Below are positions 58,001-64,000 of a stretch of DNA of 64,000 bases, piece by piece. Source of the stretch: Selaginella tamariscina (Eukaryota > Streptophyta > Lycopodiopsida > Selaginellales > Selaginellaceae); assembly GCA_003024785.1 (NCBI GenBank), contig PUQB01000342.1, positions 186,001 through 250,000 on the forward strand, given 5' to 3'. The notes beneath the pieces were generated by a model, which searched no databases, was not told where the DNA came from, and worked only from the letters and a program-made list of their open reading frames with translations. The number at the start of each line of letters is the position of its first letter. Position 1 is the first letter of the stretch. Both the position numbers and the translations under genes were made by a program.

Positions 58001-59224
58001 AGATCATCCAATAACAATGACAAAAAAGAATTAAGAGTGTCTCACCCAGCCAAGACTTCACTTTAACTTTAAAAGTTTTTTAAGATCATCCAATAACAAT
58101 GACAAAAAGGAATTAAGAGTGCCTCACCCAGCCAAAACTTGCTCCAAAGGGACATATTATATATTAGACAAGTAATACTTCACTAGCTTTTGTTGAACCA
58201 TTTATAATTGGATTTAAAACTTTGACATTTAATACCTCACTTCTCATTGTTTTATATGCATAGAGTTATTATCAAATTTATACAATTCTCTCTTATCAAT
58301 TGTGAATGAGAATTAAAATTTGTTAAACACTATAGATAAAAATCACATATTTCCATTATCCTAAACCATAATACTTAAATCAAATTTGGGCCAGCATTGC
58401 ATATTTCTTTAACAATTGGGATTATAAAAGAATTAGATATTCTTGATCTAAATTAAAGGCACTTGGGCAAGGCAATAAAAGATGCTCATACTATTCCATT
58501 GGCATTGGAGTCCCATCTTATGTTCAATATGTCACTTTTTAAAATTTAAAGAATTAAGTGTTTTTATATGTGAACATAATTATCTTAATATTTTATTTTA
58601 ATGAATTAAAAGTTTGTATATAAATGACATGCTCTTACTTAAATTTTAAGAATAAAATAAAGTATGAAAATGTTACACTTAATAACTGAAGTGAAATTTT
58701 GATTCTTAACACTTATTACACTTTCATAACAAAAATAAGAGTAATTGTTGGTGTGAATGGCCCCTTCAAGTTTTATTTATAATTTAAATAAATATATTTA
58801 ACGAAATTATTTATTGCTTCCTATCAATTTTTGAAAATAATTTAGTTGAACAAATTAGATTTTATTTAAATTTTTAGATATGATGATGATTAACATTATT
58901 AAATGGCAAAGATTTTATTTTAGTTTTGAAATGCCAATAATAAAAATATTAAAATATTAGGAAATTTTTTGTACCCCTCAAACTTTACCTAAAAGTTTTA
59001 AAATTACAATTTTGTTTTTATGAAGTTTTGAATATTATAAAAATACTCTTATTCAACCTTTTAACACTCTTCAACTAAAATAATCTAGAATATTCTACTC
59101 TTTTTAAAATAATTTAGAATATTTAATTCAATTTTGGGTAAACTAGATTAAGGATTATGACTAATTGAACATTGGGGTTTGTGTTATATGGGATTATTTT
59201 AAGAAATTGCTTCGATTTTATTGA

Positions 59225-59790
59225 CAAGTTACAAAAGATGGTAAAGCCAAAGTATTCGTGATCACGACGAGTTCCATATGATTCCATCGTATCAAAAAAG
59301 GTTGTAAGAGTGATGGTTGCCCTTGGAGGTTGTACACATCGATTTTAGAAGAAGGTTTTTTTAAAGGAGAACATTTTGACATCCATTATTGGATATGTTA
59401 AAAGTCATCAGATTAAAATTAATGACTTGGTTTTACTAAACTAGCAGAAGTTATATCACTAGCGTCATTTGAAGCTTTACACCCTTCAAATCGTCACTTA
59501 AAGAACTTGCTAAGGCTCATATTTATGAAGTTTATAGTTGTGGTCACTACTACATCATTGTTTGTCTGGTTAATATGATAGTACTTGAGATACACTTAGG
59601 ACACTATGTTTGAGTTATTAGGCTTGCCAAAAAGACTTATTTTTGCTTCAGTTGACAAAAGATCTGTATTTTGTGTGCTCATGCAACTGCAGAAGGCATT
59701 GGTTAAGAGAAGAGGGATTTCCATTTTGGACAATGCCATTAAGTTAAATATAGCTCATGGACTTGTTGGTGGCCAATTTGATTAATTTAT
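59225..59790 (+). pseudogene. MULE (Mutator-like) transposase remnant, spacer 2
   Basis: Tandem copy with the same CPWRLYTSILEEG (about 59317) and CAHATAEGI (about 59680) fragments and slightly different small indels. Confidence 0.55.
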
Positions 59791-61606
59791 TTCGATTTCA
59801 TAACTTTTTTTTTTTTTTTTTCCTTTGAATATATGTTAACGGGTAAAATATTTTAAATTATTCTAGTTGAAGGGAGGTTTTGTAATAATTAAAACTTTGT
59901 AGGGTAATTTTAGAACTTTTAAGGGTAAATTTATAATTTTGCAAAGTTTAAAGGGTATAATAATAATAAACATAATTCTCAATCTTAGTAATGATAAAGG
60001 ATAATACATGTTATTCATAAAATTAAGTAAGATATATTCACATGTAATTTAAATTATACTTATAAATATATGTATTTATATGTTAAATTAGTATTAATAT
60101 ATTTTGATTTTATATAAAATTATCTTTTAAACAAAAATTATACACAATTACATATTTAAAGCACATGTATGTATTTAATAAGCCAAACCTAGGTCTATTT
60201 ATATACATAAAGAACCTCACTTGAAGATAACTTAGTTCTATTTCTAATAGTATTACACACTGATTATGTATTAAAGATGCTAAAATAAAATATAAATATG
60301 TATTAAGAATTAAAACAATGAAGCATTTACTCCCTCTAACACATAATTTAAATACACATGTGTGTTATTAAATAAAATTTAAACCATATAATTAAAGCCA
60401 CTCTAAACATTAGTACAATTTAACTTTGCATATTTAAAATTCTTTAATTAAATTTAAAATATAATAAACCTAAACCATTCCATCATATTATGTACTAATA
60501 TAAACTATATTAAGATATTTTAATCTTTTATCGTCATACTTTTAAATAAACTTTAAAACTAAAATTAAATACAAATATATCCTTAAAACACACTACATCA
60601 TCATTAAACATGAGATATTAGATATTCTTTTGTTTTTTTTTTACTTTGTGAAAGAAATACTATGCACCTATAACATAGTTAAGACACACACACATATATA
60701 TTCAATTGGTGGAGCATAATTTAAACACATTTTAACGCATACACACACATATTATATTTTTAAAACATTATATAGATATACATTAAAAAAAACACAAACA
60801 TATATTTATATTACAGATAGCTTTAAATGATGCTTTTGTTCTACATATCTTATATTTATTAATGATGAACCTAGTATCCCTAAATTTATAGAATATAATT
60901 TGATGATGTCATTAATTTATTTGATAAAAGAGTATTAATATCTTAAAATATAATTTTTTTAGAATTATATTAATTTAATTCATTATGTTTAAAAAGAATA
61001 TAAATGTATTGGATAATTTTTTTTAACATATATATAACCCAATTTAACCATCTATTTAAATAAGATAAAACACAGTATGAAAAATTGTACTTTTTAATAT
61101 TTTTTAAATTTTTTATACGATTAATGTTTTTATGGTAACATAATCCATTCAATTGATACATATCTTTAAAATACAGTATTATCTTAAATATAAGATGTTA
61201 TTAAGATGTTATTTTTAAGATAAAGTTTAAGTCATTTAATTAGAGTATATCTTTAATATTCATAAATATGAGAATATGATGAGCATTTATATAGTTCTTA
61301 GAAATTTACTATTAGAAAAACTTTAACCACCCACTCAAGATATATCTTCATATGAACTAGAAAAATAATTAATAAAACTGAGTCCTTCTCTTAATTAATA
61401 TATTAACAAGTATCTCAAACAAATAAAAGTGGGTATTACGTTTCCTCAATAAGATGGGGTATCAACAAACGTGTGTTTGAGGTGTGTGTGAGTGTACAAA
61501 TACTTCATAACGGTATAGCTGATATTTGTTTGCTTAATGACGTTAGTATTTACATACGAACACACACACATATACACATGTAACACGGTTCGCATGTATA
61601 ATTTGT

Positions 61607-62576
61607 ATGTCCGCGACGTCGACCGATCAACACGTCATCCACTTACTTCTTCGGGGACGTCTTGCCCTAATTGCAGAGGAGCTCGGTATCTCTCAGCTCA
61701 CCGCCAATGTGGCCAACTTCCTGGACGCCAATCCGAGCCCGTGGTTCGATGGTTCTGTCCGAAGCAACTCCATTGTGTACGACGGAAGATGGGGCGGACT
61801 TGTCTCCCAGCAAGGCGCATTCCACTCCGGTGCTGACTTCGGACTCGGAGTGTACAACGATCATCACTATCACTGGGGGTACTTTGTTTACGCCGGAGTG
61901 AGTGGGGCTCCAGATACCGGACTAATCTGTATTCTCTGGTGGGGGATTACATGTCACCGAGGTGGTCCGATCTTAACAAGGTCTCCGCTGGGAATTTCCC
62001 GAGGCACCGGCATTTTGATCCGTGGGTGATGCATTCCTGGGCCGGTGGGTTGACAGAGTTTTCGGATGGACGTAACCAGGAGAGCACCAGCGAGGCCGTG
62101 AACGCATACTATGCTGCTGCTTTGCTTGGAAGGGCACTTGGGGACCAGGAGCTAGTAAAGATGGGCAGCGCGTTGGCGGGGTTCGAGAGCCTGGGTGCCA
62201 AGTCCCTGTGGCATATACGGGGTGACAGTGATATGTATGAAAGCGAGTTTGTGGCGAACAACAGGATAAACGGGGCGGGAGTCTTCTTTTTGTGGTTCTC
62301 GTGTGGGAACGGGCGTTGGAATGCAGAGTCGGGATTCAGGTGATTCCAGTGACACCCGTGACTGAGGCACTCTTTGATGATGTAGAGTATAACCGTGAGT
62401 TGTACGAGTGGGTCTTACCAGACCGATCCGTGGAAGGCTTTTGCTCATGCTGTGCAAGCTACGCATGATCCGAACAGGGCCAAGGCGAAAGTGGATCTGC
62501 TGCAGAAGTTTGACGACGGGAACTCGCTCTCCAATATGTTGTGGTGGGTGTATACCAGGCCTGCATTGCGGAACTG
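61607..62576 (+). pseudogene. GH81 endo-1,3-beta-glucanase fragment, copy R2
   Basis: Tandem copy of R1 with a few substitutions (SVRSNSIV, QQGAFHSG, SDLNKVSAGNF), each of which matches the L copies or the family better than R1. It keeps the DGRNQESTSEAVNAYYA catalytic block and the same missing segments. One frameshift present in R1 near 48225 differs here (gtgggaacgggcg against gtgggaacagggcg). Confidence 0.87.
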
Positions 62577-62850
62577 AGGAGTTTAGGCTAATCTCATTGG
62601 TTTGTTTGGCTGGAAGAAGTTTTGGTTAAGAAAGTTAACATGTGATGGAGTGTATATATACATATAGTGGTTTGAAAGCTTCATCTAGGTAGAAACCAAT
62701 GTCTTTATGCTTATTAAGTAATAAACAACATAGTATTAAGTGTGAACAAGCGAATTCCCCAGATATTCGACAAGGATATTCCTGGGCGCCATTAGTATAT
62801 TCCCATTTTAACTCGAACATTTGCCTCTAGGGTTGCATTCATCATCAGTC

Positions 62851-63806
62851 ATGAAGATAAGACAACGCGCGCGCTCGAAGCTTACGGACGTCCCGAAGAG
62901 CTTCTACAAGGTCATGGGCAAGCTCGGCAAGGGCGGTCAAGGGAGTGTGACCCTTGTCAAACGCAAGGGCGACGGTATGCTCTTTGCGTGCAAGACTTTC
63001 GCCGGCTCAACAAGGGAACATGCTCGGATTGAGCGTGATGCCTTGAAGAAACTAAAAGGGTACAAGGGCGTGGTGTCCCTGATCGAGTGCCTGGTAGATC
63101 AGAATCATTACAATATGATTCTGGAGCGTTGCGAGTGCTCTCTTGCGGATTTGGTGCACGCGAAGAAGGGGCTGAGCCCCCGTGAAGCAGCGTGGATAGT
63201 AAGACAGCTAGCAGAGATTGTTGAGCACATTCATAGTCAAGGGATTGTGCACAGAGACATCAAGCTTGCCAACATACTCGTCACAAGCAAGCAGGAGCCC
63301 TACCATATCAAGCTTGCTGACTTCGGATGTGCAAGAATGTTCCAGGACAAGGACTGTCCCAAGATAATGAAGAGCGATGTTGGTACTATGAGATACATGG
63401 CTCCTGAGGTGGGTACGGGTAGAGATTATAATGAATCCATAGACGTGTGGGGGATAGGAATTGTGCTTTACGAAATGCTATCCGGAAACTTGCCTTTGGG
63501 AAGCTGGAGTCTAAAGACGTACAGAAAAGATTGAGAGCTCTAGAGGACTTGCCCGTGTCCTCTATGGACTGGTGTGGCTTTACATTCGAAGCCACGATGT
63601 TCATTCAAGAGATTCTATGTCTGCAGCCCGAGAAGAGGCTCACACCCCAGCAAATAAAGAACCATCCATGGGTAGTAACGCACTGTACGGGGGAGAACAG
63701 ATCGCATCCGGTGAGTCAGTCTGTTGAAAGAGAGTTGCATATGCAGTGTGGTAAAGAGGATACCAACATGGAACGGCCGAAGCCCCAGATGGTGTATGGC
63801 ATCTAA
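62851..63806 (+). pseudogene. Ser/Thr protein kinase, copy R2, one frameshift
   Basis: The best R-type copy: open from ATG 62851 through Gly loop, HRD, DFG, MAPEVG and DVWGIGIVLYEMLSGNL. A one-base loss near 63490 (aaacttgcc, where L copies have aaagcttgcc) then shifts to a stop at about 63534. The C-lobe end (LQPEKRLTPQQIKNHPWVVT) is open in the next frame to 63806. A protein truncated before helix G would be unlikely to fold properly. Confidence 0.85.
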
Positions 63807-64000
63807 AGCAGCTTAAAGTCCCGGGCAACTTAGTATATAGTGAATCATTGGTATTAGTTTATGACTTTTGCTCAAATGAATACGCATCCTTTCTATAACA
63901 CTGTGAGATCGTGTAGTGCGTGCGTGCGTGCGTGTGTGTGAAAGAGAGAGAGAGATCGTATAAGAGAGCTTTCCTTGTAAGGTCACCGCTACTGATTTAT

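Larger units (their letters stand above)
53778..61439. other. AT-rich central spacer 2 of the inverted repeat
   Basis: Near-identical tandem copy of spacer 1 with scattered one- to few-base indels and few substitutions (for example aaatatggtttc against aaatatgatttc, accacattgaat against accacgttgaat). Confidence 0.8.
50638..64000. repeat. tandem segmental duplication, copy 2 (continues past window)
   Basis: Direct copy of 36507 onward. The junction 50637/50638 joins an inverted pectate lyase fragment (ending in exon 3) to the direct one (starting in exon 4) with at most one base of shared sequence. About 0.8 kb of the unit would lie beyond the window. Confidence 0.95.
61440..64000. repeat. 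inverted-repeat arm R2 (cut by window end)
   Basis: Tandem copy of R1; GH81 and kinase are inside the window, the pectate lyase part is beyond it. Confidence 0.92.

Noticed and set aside
1..64000. Bacterial or organellar DNA
   Set aside because: Spliced plant genes, plant retrotransposons and telo-box promoters throughout; no plastid or mitochondrial genes seen.

Overview
The window is nuclear DNA of a flowering plant. Supporting signs are GT-AG introns of about 50-300 bp, a chloroplast-targeted CRM-domain gene, a plant RabA GTPase, proline-rich and LRX-like cell-wall proteins, telo-box promoters, a PPR remnant, Ty3/Gypsy retrotransposons and AT-rich spacers rich in (TA)n, (CA)n and (GA)n. 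I cannot name the species.

Layout. 1-6262: a decayed Ty3/Gypsy element on the minus strand, cut by the window start. It abuts a broken proline-rich protein (PRP) gene copy at 6300-6580. 6750-10120: AT-rich sequence without a convincing gene. 10121-16532: a complete but decayed chromovirus on the minus strand with two LTRs, a near-perfect target duplication, a polypurine tract and a duplicated chromodomain followed by a decaying tandem array. It split an unknown reading frame (9988-10120 plus 16538-16623). 16.6-22 kb: degenerate minus-strand reading frames and intergenic DNA. 22.1-25.0 kb: a tandem duplication of the PRP locus, with one intact gene (22881-23555) and one truncated copy.

25.2-37 kb is the gene-rich core: a PPR remnant, a 12-exon CFM3-like chloroplast splicing factor (26001-29884), a RabA GTPase (30434-31386), an LRX-like gene with one frameshift, an eS4 ribosomal protein gene with several frameshifts, and a pectate lyase gene with frameshifts.

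36.2-64 kb is the most unusual part. A block of about 14.1 kb (36507-50637) is repeated in direct tandem from 50638 to beyond the window end. Each block is itself a large inverted repeat. Two diverged arms of about 3.3 kb, each with pectate lyase, Ser/Thr kinase and GH81 beta-1,3-glucanase sequence, face each other across a 7.7-kb AT-rich spacer holding MULE-like and possible Harbinger-like transposase remnants. A 300-bp inversion inside the left arm occurs in both tandem copies, so the order was: inverted duplication, then inner inversion, then tandem duplication. The tandem copies differ largely by one- or two-base indels and carry different frameshifts, so recent decay and consensus error in the assembly must be told apart.

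CFM3, RabA, the PRP gene and probably eS4 look like working host genes. The kinase, GH81 and pectate lyase copies are mostly broken as given.
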